Origin: JAIQFV01 sp041494885
Lineage (GTDB): Bacteria; Acidobacteriota; Terriglobia; JAIQFV01
Length of the DNA stretch: 64,000 bases
Reading direction: 5' to 3'
NCBI GenBank assembly: GCA_041494885.1
Contig: JBGQBO010000002.1
Coordinates: 62,001-126,000, forward strand
The position numbers and the translations under genes were made by a program. Shown here piece by piece: positions 36,117-44,618 of this stretch. The notes beneath the pieces are model-generated. The model had not been told where the DNA came from, did not search any database, and saw only the letters and a list, made by a program, of their open reading frames with translations. The number at the start of each line of letters is the position of its first letter. Position 1 is the stretch's first letter.

Positions 36117-37433
36117 TTGGTTACGTTCGAATTCAGCCTGTTATTTGTCCTGTTTGCGCTGGCTGCCTTTTCAGCCTGTGCGGAGACGGCGCTGTTTGCC
36201 GTCAACCGGTACTACATCAAAGGGATGGCCGCAAAGGGCAGTTACCGTGCCAAGCTGGTGCTTGCGGTCATCAGGCATCCTGAGCGGATTCTGACCACGA
36301 TTCTATTCATGAGCACGCTCGCCAATGTCTCCCTCGCTGCGGTCACGTCTGCGATTGTTGCCGACCTCGTGGTCGAGCCGCATCGAGATCTGGTGTTGGC
36401 CTCAGCGACGGTCCTGCTGGCGATCAGTCTTCTTATCTTCGCGGAAATCACTCCTAAAACGATTGCGGCACGACACGCCGACCAGTTCGCGCTGGCACTG
36501 ATTCAACCCCTTCGGGTGATGATGGCCATGGCCCGTCCGGTCGTGGTGGTGGGAAGCGGGTTGGCCAATCTGATCGTCCGTCAGATGGGCTCCAGTGAGA
36601 GTAAAGAGGCCAGTCTCTCGGAGGTTGCTCTCCACTCCATCATCGAGGAGTCCGGGATGGATTCGGCTTCCTCCGATCGACAAAGGATGCTGCGCGGAGT
36701 GTTGTCGCTCTCCGACTTAGCCGTAAAATCGGTGACGATCCCGCGTCCCGAAGTCACTGCCATCTCCATTGATGCCACCGCTGAAGAAGTCTTCCAGGCC
36801 ATCCGAATCTCTGGCTACAGCCGCATCCCCGTCTACCGCAAGAACCTCGATAACATTGTCGGCATCCTTCACGCCAAGGACGTTCTGCCGCGACTCCTGG
36901 AACGGATCCAGGATTTGAATCGCGCACGAGAGCCCATGCAACTCGTTCACGTGATGCGCAAACCGCTCTTCGTTCCGGACACGGCGAAGGTGGATGTGAC
37001 CTTGAAATACATGCAGAAAAATCATATCCATCTCGCGGTGGTGATTGACGAACATGGTGGGATGGAAGGCATTGTAACCCTGGAAGATCTGCTGGAACAG
37101 ATTGTGGGGGAAATCCAGGACGAGCACGATTTCGAACTGGACGCCATCCGACATTTGTCCGACGAGTCGATGCTGGTGGATGCCGACATTTCCATCCGGG
37201 AATTGAACAAACGCCTGAAACTCACCCTTCCGGAATCAAGTCACTACTCGACCCTCGCCGGATTTCTTTTGGCTCAGTCCGGAAAGATTCTCACCAAGGG
37301 GGAGGAAGTGGTGTTCCCTCCTTGGAGGTTCTCGGTTATTGAAACCGAAGGGCGCCGCCTGGTCAAAGTGCGAATGGAACGCTATTTGGCTGAACCCGAA
37401 CGGGTTTCAGTTCAGTCCCGACAGTCCATCTGA
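36117..37433 (+). CDS. HlyC/CorC (CNNM) family membrane protein with CBS domains
   Basis: Four-TM DUF21 domain (about 1-160; FALAAFSACAETALFAVNRYYI, FMSTLANVSLAA, LLIFAEITPKTIAARH) followed by two CBS domains (about 190-330; IPRPEVTAISIDATAEEVF and LKYMQKNHIHLAVVIDEHGGMEGIVTLEDLLEQI) and a CorC-type C-terminal transporter-associated domain (DISIRELNKRLKLTLP). Relatives are magnesium/cobalt efflux or sodium-coupled Mg exporters; the ion is inferred. The start is TTG 36117, supported by SD GAGGAAAG; no nearby ATG fits. 438 aa is normal. It stands alone downstream of the heptad array. Confidence 0.92.
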   Translation: MVTFEFSLLFVLFALAAFSACAETALFAVNRYYIKGMAAKGSYRAKLVLAVIRHPERILTTILFMSTLANVSLAAVTSAIVADLVVEPHRDLVLASATVLLAISLLIFAEITPKTIAARHADQFALALIQPLRVMMAMARPVVVVGSGLANLIVRQMGSSESKEASLSEVALHSIIEESGMDSASSDRQRMLRGVLSLSDLAVKSVTIPRPEVTAISIDATAEEVFQAIRISGYSRIPVYRKNLDNIVGILHAKDVLPRLLERIQDLNRAREPMQLVHVMRKPLFVPDTAKVDVTLKYMQKNHIHLAVVIDEHGGMEGIVTLEDLLEQIVGEIQDEHDFELDAIRHLSDESMLVDADISIRELNKRLKLTLPESSHYSTLAGFLLAQSGKILTKGEEVVFPPWRFSVIETEGRRLVKVRMERYLAEPERVSVQSRQSI

Positions 37434-37551
37434 ATCTCACCCCCTCCCCGTCGTTAAGATTCTGTAACCTTTCAAAGATAGACTTCTCCGTGTCGGAGGG
37501 GTTGAAGGAAGGTCCGCTCCCGCCGAGTATTAGAGGAGGCGTCTATCTTCT

Positions 37552-38763
37552 TTGCAGTCTCTCCCGCTTTCACAGGAAGTGGTTGTGAACATTCATAACG
37601 TTGCCCTATGTGTACAAATTGCCGGCGTCTCCATACTCTTCCTGCTGTTCGTGTTCCTATCGTTGTATGACAAGCGGGTCTATTTGAGGTACTGGACCCT
37701 CAGCTGGTTCCTTTACGCCGGGGCGCTCCTCGCTCTACTGCTCTCTTTTCTCCATCACCGGCACTGGCCCCTCGCCCTCTATCAATTTCTCGAACTGGGC
37801 TCTCTGGCCATGCTCACGCTGGCTGGACTGAATTACTCCCGCGATTTTCGCTTTCGCAAGAGACACCTGTTGCTGATCGTTCCGATTGCTGCCTGGGCCA
37901 TCGCCAGCACCGGATCGTTCAAAAGTTTCAACACGATCTACGTGGTCCACCTGTTCTTAATGGCCGCGGCGTTTGCTTACAATGCCTATGTGTTATTTAC
38001 CTCCCGCTGGTTTCACAGCAACGTGGGGGCGCGGATCCTGGCTTATGTCTGCTCCCTCTTCGCCTTGATGGACATCCATTATTTCTTTATCTTCGGGTAT
38101 GTTTTTCACCGCAACCTCAATTCACTCGATTACCTGCAATTCTCGAGCTTCTATGATCTACTATTGCAGTATGTCCTGGCGATTGGGATGGTGGTTGCGG
38201 CCATGCAAGAAACGCAGCACCGCTTGGAATCCGCCAACGCCCAGTTGCATGAAGCCCAGGATCGATTGCGCCACTTGGCGCAGACGGATCCCTTGACAGG
38301 GGTCTACAATCGACACGCATTCCGAGAGGTGTGTGACCGGGACTTTAAGAAGATTCGAACCTCCCATTGTCCTGATGCCCTGGGATTGCTCGACATCGAC
38401 AATTTGAAGAAGATTAATGACCTCGGCGGCCACTCGCGGGGGGACGAAGTTCTCCGGCTGGTGGCTCAAACCATCTCCTCCATGGTCCGGGGGGAAGATT
38501 GTCTCGTCCGATGGGGCGGGGATGAATTCCTTCTCTTGATGCGGGAGACGGAACTTCCCCAGGCGGAAAAGCGGCTGGAATTGATAAAAGAGCAATTGAG
38601 TCATCAGTCCATCAATTCCCGCGCCGGAAAAATTTTCTTCGGCGTCAGCTACGGCGTGGCCGAATTTGACTCCATCGACAAGCTCGCGGCCGCTATTGAA
38701 GAAGCCGACCGGCAGCTCTATAGACAAAAACAATATTCAAGAAAATCCCTCAAGGTGGTGTGA
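37552..38763 (+). CDS. Membrane-bound diguanylate cyclase (GGDEF)
   Basis: Makes the second messenger c-di-GMP. The N-terminus has about seven hydrophobic spans (17-230), forming a sensor of 7TM type without recognised motifs. A short coiled coil (QETQHRLESANAQLHEAQDRLRHL) links it to the GGDEF domain (about 255-400). The active site is WGGDEF; five residues before it is RGED, an intact RxxD inhibitory site, so product inhibition is expected. TTG 37552 is the first start, with SD GAGGAGG; GTG 37585 with AGGAAG is a rival. No regulator neighbour is evident. 38764-39128 downstream holds a hairpin and the apgM promoter only. Confidence 0.92.
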   Translation: MQSLPLSQEVVVNIHNVALCVQIAGVSILFLLFVFLSLYDKRVYLRYWTLSWFLYAGALLALLLSFLHHRHWPLALYQFLELGSLAMLTLAGLNYSRDFRFRKRHLLLIVPIAAWAIASTGSFKSFNTIYVVHLFLMAAAFAYNAYVLFTSRWFHSNVGARILAYVCSLFALMDIHYFFIFGYVFHRNLNSLDYLQFSSFYDLLLQYVLAIGMVVAAMQETQHRLESANAQLHEAQDRLRHLAQTDPLTGVYNRHAFREVCDRDFKKIRTSHCPDALGLLDIDNLKKINDLGGHSRGDEVLRLVAQTISSMVRGEDCLVRWGGDEFLLLMRETELPQAEKRLELIKEQLSHQSINSRAGKIFFGVSYGVAEFDSIDKLAAAIEEADRQLYRQKQYSRKSLKVV

Positions 38764-38820
38764 GGATCCAGGGCCCTTTTGTCCTTGCGCCACCCGATAA
38801 TCCTCAAATCAATCCCCGTC

Positions 38821-38838
38821 GATCCCGTCGCCGGGATC
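38821..38838. repeat. GATCCCG-TCGC-CGGGATC hairpin
   Basis: A perfect 7-bp stem, 58 bases after the GGDEF gene. A close relative with an 8-bp stem lies at 46177-46195. No T-run follows. Confidence 0.5.
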
Positions 38839-39028
38839 AGCATCCGGTTGAGTCCAGCCATTCACACAAGACGCTGAGCAGTCGCAAGGCGTGGCCGGTA
38901 TCCCGTCCTGGTGCCGGATCGGAGGGAGCGATCCCGATCATCTTTCCCGTCATGGTTTATCCCGATGATTTTGCGCAGCGTTCATTTTCCTGAAAGAAAG
39001 TGCCTCTCTCCACGGCATTCAAATTCTT

Positions 39029-39057
39029 TTGACAGGCCTCTCTTATTCAGGCATCTT
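39029..39057 (+). promoter_or_regulatory. apgM: Promoter-like TTGACA-N17-CATCTT of apgM
   Basis: TTGACA (39029-39034) and CATCTT (39052-39057), 17 bp apart, about 70 bases before ATG 39129. The -35 is consensus and the -10 is weak. Confidence 0.45.
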
Positions 39058-39128
39058 AACGGTCTTGCGCTCCGCACGTAAATTAAGGGAGTGTTGAAAT
39101 CCCATTTTTAACCCGTGAGGCTTGTCTA

Positions 39129-40334
39129 ATGCTTTCTGAAGAAATGGTCAGCGCACTCATTCAAAAAACCGACTCGAGAATATTGCTACTCGTGATGGAT
39201 GGTCTGGGGGGGCTGGCGGTAAACGGAAAAAGTGAAATGGAAGTGGCAGTGACACCGAACTTCGACGCCCTTGTCAAAGAGTCGGTGGTGGGTTTGGCCG
39301 ACCCGGTCGCCCCCGGCATCACTCCGGGCAGCGGCCCCGGTCATCTGGCGATCTTCGGATACGATCCCTTGAAGTACCAGATCGGCCGCGGTGTCCTCGA
39401 GGCGCTGGGTGTGGACCTGGAGATGACGGATCGTGACGTCGCCGCGCGCGGAAATTTCTGCACCATTGACGCCAACGACGTGATCACCGATCGCCGTGCG
39501 GGTCGCATTGCAACGGCGCTCAACGAAACCTTGTGCGCCAAGCTGGGTCGCCGAATTCCCGCGATCGACGAGGTCCAGATCATCATCAAGCCCGGGAAAG
39601 AACATCGCTTCACGGTGCTGTTTCGGGGGGAGGGGCTCGATGACCACCTCACGGATGCCGATCCGCAAAAGGAAGGGATGAAACGCATCCCCACCGAGGT
39701 ACTGGACCCCGCGGCAGCCAAGACGGCAGCCATTGTGAACCGGTTCCTGGACCGGATCAAGGAGGTCCTCCGCGACGATCATCCGGCGAATGCGGCGGTT
39801 CTTCGAGGATTCGCCAAGTATCCGACCATTCCCAACATGGACACGCGCTTCGGACTCCGCGCCGCTGCGATCGCGACGTATCCGATGTACCGGGGCCTGG
39901 CGAAGCTGGTGGGAATGGATGTCTTGAAGACGGGCGACACGTTTGCCGACGAGATCCAGACCCTCCGTGAACATTTCTTGAACTACAATTTCTTCTATCT
40001 CCATTACAAGAAGACCGACAGCTACGGCGAAGACGGGAACTTTGGCATGAAAGTAAAATCGATTGAGGAGGTGGACCGCCACATCCCGGAGCTGTTATCT
40101 CTAGGCGCCGACGTGTTTGCGATTACCGGCGATCACTCCAGCCCCTCCGTGCTGAAGGCGCATAGCTGGCATCCCAGCCCTTTTCTTCTTCATTCCCAAT
40201 ACTGTGGGGTTGATGCAGCGAGCCGTTTTACCGAGCGGGAGTGCGCCCGAGGCGTCCTGGGAAAATTTCGCGCGGTGGATGAAATGATCCTGATGCTCGC
40301 GAATGCGCTGAAGCTCAAGAAATATGGAGCCTGA
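39129..40334 (+). CDS. apgM: Cofactor-independent phosphoglycerate mutase, ApgM type
   Basis: Interconverts 3- and 2-phosphoglycerate in glycolysis. It belongs to the archaeal/bacterial ApgM branch of the alkaline phosphatase superfamily. Metal and phosphoserine sites are visible: LLVMDGLGGL near residue 22 with the metal-binding Asp, the nucleophile Ser in ITPGSGPGHLAIFGYDP, and the second metal set KKTDSYGEDG, FAITGDHSSP and AHSWHPSPFLLHS. The insert domain contains QIGRGVLEALGVDLEM. 401 aa is standard. The start is ATG 39129. A single gene, followed by a convergent sixA. Confidence 0.95.
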   Translation: MLSEEMVSALIQKTDSRILLLVMDGLGGLAVNGKSEMEVAVTPNFDALVKESVVGLADPVAPGITPGSGPGHLAIFGYDPLKYQIGRGVLEALGVDLEMTDRDVAARGNFCTIDANDVITDRRAGRIATALNETLCAKLGRRIPAIDEVQIIIKPGKEHRFTVLFRGEGLDDHLTDADPQKEGMKRIPTEVLDPAAAKTAAIVNRFLDRIKEVLRDDHPANAAVLRGFAKYPTIPNMDTRFGLRAAAIATYPMYRGLAKLVGMDVLKTGDTFADEIQTLREHFLNYNFFYLHYKKTDSYGEDGNFGMKVKSIEEVDRHIPELLSLGADVFAITGDHSSPSVLKAHSWHPSPFLLHSQYCGVDAASRFTERECARGVLGKFRAVDEMILMLANALKLKKYGA

Positions 40335-40382
40335 CGACGAGACTCCGGCGCATTAGGTCCTCCCTCTTCAGGGGGGCCGGGA

Positions 40383-40883
40383 TTATTTCATCAGTCGAAA
40401 TTGCTTGCCGGTGAGGAGCCAGCAGAGCTGGCCGCGCCCTTTCGGGGGTAGGGAATCAATCTCAATGAGGCACAGCGCCCCTTTCTTGAGCTGCAGGTCC
40501 AGTCCGTCGGCGTGCCCGGTGAGCAGGATTGCGGCAAGCTGGCTCAGATCGGGTTCATGGCCGACGATCATCACTCGCCTCACCTCGGAATAGGGCTTGA
40601 GCGCCTGCCAGAGTTTTTCAACGGATAATCCCGGCTTGAGTGCCGGTACATCTTTGAGCCGATCCTTGGCGCCATAAACCGAAGCCACGATGTCGGCGGT
40701 CTGCCGGGCCCTTTCCAGCGGACTGGTCAACAAGGCATCAAACGCCACGCCAAACTTTTTCATGCCTTCCGCGGCTGTACGCATTTTGGCAGCGCCTTCG
40801 GGGGTCAAAGGGCGTTGTTCTTCCGTGATTCCTCGCGTCCCATGTTCGACAGCCACGCCATGCCTAAGAAGGTAGATTTCCAT
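40383..40883 (-). CDS. sixA: SixA-type phosphohistidine phosphatase
   Basis: Histidine-phosphatase-superfamily enzyme. The catalytic RHG lies at the N-terminus (MEIYLLRHGVA, His8), the second Arg in TSPLERARQTADIV, and the second catalytic His in VMIVGHEPDLSQL. In E. coli SixA removes phosphate from phosphohistidine in phosphotransfer proteins such as ArcB or NPr; here the substrate is unknown. 166 aa is usual. ATG 40883. It is divergent from the Ppx/GppA gene over a 333-base gap in which I find no gene, only a short CATCTGG/CATCTGA heptad-like stretch (40931-40950). Confidence 0.92.
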   Translation of the reverse strand: MEIYLLRHGVAVEHGTRGITEEQRPLTPEGAAKMRTAAEGMKKFGVAFDALLTSPLERARQTADIVASVYGAKDRLKDVPALKPGLSVEKLWQALKPYSEVRRVMIVGHEPDLSQLAAILLTGHADGLDLQLKKGALCLIEIDSLPPKGRGQLCWLLTGKQFRLMK

Positions 40884-41216
40884 AGCTCAAAGGTCGATGA
40901 ATTGAGTGGGCCTACAAAAAAATTCTATCACATCTGGCATCTGACCCCTCAAGACATTAATCGTGGGGAGCTATTCTGACGTTGATTTATGATAGGGCCG
41001 CAGCCGCAGGTTGCTCATGCTTCATCATGGAAAGGACCGAAGTCGGGTGGAGTCAATGAGAAATTGTGGACTTGTCCGGCAGGTCGGTCCAAAGATGCGG
41101 GCGGGGAGAAACCCGGCGCGAGCCGGGGCGCTCGAAAAATCGCCGCCCAGAAAAGGGAGAGACAGACCGGCTCGGCAGCACGGGGTTGCCGTACATCTTT
41201 TTTCTGAAAGATTCAA

Positions 41217-42830
41217 GTGAAGATTGCAGCCATTGATGTGGGAAGCAATTCCATCCACATGATTCTCGTCGAATCACAGGATGGGGTGGATTTCGAGATT
41301 GTCGATCGCGAAAAAGAGATGGTGCGCCTGGGGAGCGGCGTTTTTGAAACCCGCCTGCTCAGCGAAGCGGCCATGGTGCGCGCGGAGCAATGCCTGCGGA
41401 ACTATAAGCGCCTGGCAGAGCGACTCCATGCCGACCGAATACTGGCGTACGCCACCAGTGCTGTGCGCGAGGCCCGCAATGGCGGTGATTTTATCAGCCG
41501 TATCCACGAGCGCGTCGGGATCTACCTGCAGCTCATCACATCCACCCAGGAGGCCCGGCTCATCACTCTGGCGGTGCAACACAGCATTGACTTTCGCGGA
41601 CACCGCGCGTTGCTGATCGATATCGGGGGCGGAAGTGTCGAACTGTCCTTGTGCGATTCCAAGCAAACGTTCCTTGCGGAGAGCCGGAAGCTGGGGGTCA
41701 TTCGCCTGACTGAGCGATTCGTTGCCCGCGACCCCATCACCAGGAAGGCCCAGGGGGCCATTGAAAAGTATGTCCACAAGCGGGTTTCCGACATCGTCCA
41801 TGAGGTGCGCAAATTCGGGTTCGCCCTGGCGGTGGGCACTTCCGGGACGATCCTGACTTTGGCGGATCTCGCCCATCAGGTCCGGTACGGCGAAGGTCTA
41901 CGCCGCTTCAATCAACAAGTGTTGAAACTGGAAGCGCTGGGGATGATCAGCCAGCACTTGCAGGCGATGACCTTGAAGGAGCGGTTGCGGTTTGAAGGGG
42001 TGAACCTTGCGCGGGCGACCACCATCGTGGCGGGCGCCATCCTGCTCGAAACGCTGATGAAGGAATTTCAGGTCAAGCGGCTCACTCTGTGCACGCGGGC
42101 CTTGCGGGAGGGGATGATTCTGGAGTTTCTCCAGCGGTCCCGGGGTCTCTATGGCTCGATGGACGGTCTGGTATCGGACGTGCGACGCCGCAGCGTTTTG
42201 GAGTTGGCACGCCGCAGCCATTATGATCAGGCCCATTCCGAGCGAATCGCCGAAACGGCCCTAAAAATCTTTGATGCCACGCGCCGGGCGCACCGCCTGG
42301 ATGAGGAGGCGCGTGAACTGTTGGAGTACGGCGCCCTCCTGCACGACATCGGCATCCTGGTGAGCTACACGCGCCACCATCGTCATTCGCAATACATCAT
42401 CCTCAACAGCGGATTGCGCGGGTTCACGCCCGAGGAAATTGATTTTATCGGCCTCCTGGCACGTTTTCACCGCAAGGGTGAACCCAGCCGTCGGGATCCT
42501 GAATGCGCCTTGATGCCCAAAAAAGAATTTGAGAAACTTCGGAAGTTGAGCGCTATTCTCCGGGTGGCGGACGGGATCGACCGCAGTCATCACCAGATCC
42601 TTTCCCTGATCTCCTTGCGCAAGGATCACCTCCGCTGGCGATTTGAATTCGAGGCGCGAGACGAGGCAGAATTGGAGTTGTGGGGCGCCCAGCGGAAGGG
42701 ACAGTTGTTTGAAAAACTGTTTGGTGGAAAGATGGACCTCCGGGTCACCGTGAACCGTCAGAGAAATTCACCAGGCCGGGGCCAGGGGAGATCGTCCCAC
42801 CCCGGGGGAAAGACGTCCTCGAATCGCTGA
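41217..42830 (+). CDS. Ppx/GppA phosphatase: exopolyphosphatase or pppGpp hydrolase
   Basis: The N-terminal ASKHA-fold has MKIAAIDVGSNSIHMILVE and GHRALLIDIGGGSVELSL, the phosphate-binding loops of exopolyphosphatase/guanosine pentaphosphatase. ATSAVREARNGGDFI and GTSGTILTLADL also fit. The C-terminal part (about 315-500) is the HD-type domain of long Ppx proteins (YGALLHDIGILVSYTRHHRHSQYII, then LARFHRKGEPSR). The tail of about 20 residues is basic and Ser/Gly-rich. The start is GTG 41217 with a weak SD. It lies at the head of a run with two kinase-like genes, and a CHAD (polyphosphate-binding) gene converges on it, which favours polyphosphate over pppGpp. Confidence 0.92.
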   Translation: MKIAAIDVGSNSIHMILVESQDGVDFEIVDREKEMVRLGSGVFETRLLSEAAMVRAEQCLRNYKRLAERLHADRILAYATSAVREARNGGDFISRIHERVGIYLQLITSTQEARLITLAVQHSIDFRGHRALLIDIGGGSVELSLCDSKQTFLAESRKLGVIRLTERFVARDPITRKAQGAIEKYVHKRVSDIVHEVRKFGFALAVGTSGTILTLADLAHQVRYGEGLRRFNQQVLKLEALGMISQHLQAMTLKERLRFEGVNLARATTIVAGAILLETLMKEFQVKRLTLCTRALREGMILEFLQRSRGLYGSMDGLVSDVRRRSVLELARRSHYDQAHSERIAETALKIFDATRRAHRLDEEARELLEYGALLHDIGILVSYTRHHRHSQYIILNSGLRGFTPEEIDFIGLLARFHRKGEPSRRDPECALMPKKEFEKLRKLSAILRVADGIDRSHHQILSLISLRKDHLRWRFEFEARDEAELELWGAQRKGQLFEKLFGGKMDLRVTVNRQRNSPGRGQGRSSHPGGKTSSNR

Positions 42831-42866
42831 AGTTCCCGCCACGGCGGAGAATAAGGAAGGGTTCTC

Positions 42867-43529
42867 ATGGCCATGCTCAGTTCGAAACACGACTTTCCGG
42901 GAAAGCTGATCATCGTGGAAGGAATTGACGGATCGGGCAAGTCGACCCAGCTCCTCCTGGTGCAACGCTGGCTGCAGTCCCAGGGTTTGAAGGTGTTTTT
43001 CACGGAATGGAATTCTTCTCCCCTTGTCAAGAAGGCAAGCAAGGCGGGGAAGAAGAAAGGTATTTTGACCCCCACCACCTTCAGCCTTCTCCACGCCACC
43101 GATTTTGCCGATCGCCTGGCCTATAAGATCATTCCACCCCTGAAAGCGGGCATGATCGTCCTGGCGGACCGCTATGCGTTCACCGCGTTCGCCCGCGACG
43201 CAGCCCGGGGCGTGCATCGAGAGTGGGTGCGGCGCCTTTACAACTTTGCGGTCCGACCGGACTTGGCGTTTTATTTCCGGGTCCCGATCGATGTTTCGGT
43301 CAAACGGCTGTTGGTCGGACGGACGCAGTTGAAATACTACGAGGCGGGAATGGACCTGCATCTCTCGACCGATCCGGTGGAGAGCTTCCGGTTGTTTCAG
43401 TCACGAGTGCTCCGCGAATACGACCAGATGGTGAAGGAGTACAATCTCATTGTGATCGATGCCCGGGAATCCATTTCGGTCATGCAGCGTCAGGTGCGCA
43501 GCATTGTGCAAAAGGAGCTGGGGTTGTGA
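42867..43529 (+). CDS. Thymidylate-kinase-like P-loop kinase, copy 1
   Basis: A 220-residue NMP-kinase-fold protein. The P-loop is GIDGSGKST (in IVEGIDGSGKSTQL), canonical. The DRYAFTAFARDAARG stretch matches the dTMP-binding DRY motif. It departs from true Tmk in the loop after beta 2 (FFTEWNSSPLVKKA, not TREPGGT) and in the lid (LKYYEAGMDLHLS). So the substrate may not be dTMP. ATG 42867, 36 bases after the Ppx/GppA gene, probably the same operon. A paralogue with a changed P-loop lies 209 bases downstream beyond an inverted heptad element. Confidence 0.85.
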   Translation: MAMLSSKHDFPGKLIIVEGIDGSGKSTQLLLVQRWLQSQGLKVFFTEWNSSPLVKKASKAGKKKGILTPTTFSLLHATDFADRLAYKIIPPLKAGMIVLADRYAFTAFARDAARGVHREWVRRLYNFAVRPDLAFYFRVPIDVSVKRLLVGRTQLKYYEAGMDLHLSTDPVESFRLFQSRVLREYDQMVKEYNLIVIDARESISVMQRQVRSIVQKELGL

Positions 43530-43532
43530 AGA

Positions 43533-43697
43533 AGTTCCCAGTTCTCAGTTGTCAGTGAGGAAGTTTAGAAACCACAAAGTACCAGAGTTGGTCTCCAAGA
43601 GGATGTAACGGCAACAAGCACGACCGGGTCTCATTGAAGGTCGTGTTCGCATACTGGCAACTGGCAACTGACAACTGAGAACTGAGAACTCATGACT
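43533..43697. repeat. Inverted 7-bp-period element between the two kinase genes
   Basis: The right arm (43653-43697) reads ACTGGCA, ACTGGCA, ACTGACA, ACTGAGA, ACTGAGA, ACTCATG. The left arm (43533-43558) is its inverted form; GTTCTCAGTTGTCAGT (43541-43556) pairs perfectly with ACTGACAACTGAGAAC (43667-43682). About 100 bp of unrelated sequence lies between. Confidence 0.75.
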
Positions 43698-43738
43698 GAA
43701 ACCATCTCTCAAATTTCACTCGATCAAAGGACTCGACC

Positions 43739-44515
43739 ATGAACTCCATGACACTCGCCGAAGTCCCCAAGAGATTTTTTGGATTGGGGCTGCCTTACAT
43801 CGACCTGCGCGAACTCAAAGGCAAGATTATCGTGATCGAAGGCACGGATGGGGTCGGCCGATCCACGCAGATTGCGATGCTGCGCGACTGGCTCGAAGTG
43901 CAGGGTTTTGCCACCATGGAGACGGGTTGGACGCGGTCCGAGTTGATCGGGGAAACAATTACCGAGGCCAAGGAAGGTCATAGCCTGAACAAGTGGACGT
44001 TTAATCTCTTGTATGCCACCGATTTTGCCGACCGCATGGAGAATAAGATCATCCCGGCTCTGCGGGCAGGCTATATTGTCCTGGCCGACCGTTATATCTA
44101 TACAGCTTTTGCACGAGCCCACGTGCGCGGCGTGGACCCACGCTGGGTTCGGGACTTATTTGGATTTGCATTGGTCCCGGATATTGTTTTTTATCTGAAG
44201 ATTGATGTGAAGACTCTGATCCAGCGAGTGCTGGAAGCGGGGGGAATGGATTACTGGGAATCGGGGCAGGACCAAAATCCTCACTCTGATATGTACGACA
44301 GTTTCAGAAAATACCAGTCGCAATTGCTCCGGGTCTATGATCAACTGGCCCTGGAATATCAATTTCAAGTGCTCAATGCCCGACATTCCGTGCAGCGGAC
44401 GCAACGCGCCCTCCAACAAGCCATCACCGAATACCTGTTCGAAAAGCCAAAGACTCCCGCCAGCCGCAGGAGAAGCCCGGTCGTGAAGGCCCTTTCGACG
44501 AAAAGCACAGCTTGA
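43739..44515 (+). CDS. Thymidylate-kinase-like protein, copy 2, Walker A Lys to Arg
   Basis: Paralogue of the gene at 42867 (258 aa) with 15-20 extra residues at the N-terminus and a basic Ser/Lys-rich C-terminal tail. The P-loop reads GTDGVGRST (in VIEGTDGVGRSTQI), so the invariant Lys is Arg. The rest of the fold is kept: LADRYIYTAFARAHVRG, YATDFADRMENKIIPAL (shared with copy 1) and a lid with MDYWESGQDQN. Loss of Lys usually cuts phosphoryl transfer, so it may be a pseudo-kinase partner of copy 1, or an unusual kinase. ATG 43739. Confidence 0.82.
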   Translation: MNSMTLAEVPKRFFGLGLPYIDLRELKGKIIVIEGTDGVGRSTQIAMLRDWLEVQGFATMETGWTRSELIGETITEAKEGHSLNKWTFNLLYATDFADRMENKIIPALRAGYIVLADRYIYTAFARAHVRGVDPRWVRDLFGFALVPDIVFYLKIDVKTLIQRVLEAGGMDYWESGQDQNPHSDMYDSFRKYQSQLLRVYDQLALEYQFQVLNARHSVQRTQRALQQAITEYLFEKPKTPASRRRSPVVKALSTKSTA

Positions 44516-44618
44516 GTCATCTGAACGGGGACCAGAGGATTCGGGTGCACCAGGGGTGCCTCGGTGATCCAGGGACCCAGAGAGGCGTATCCGGCAGTGT
44601 CGGTGCGATCCTTCCCAT

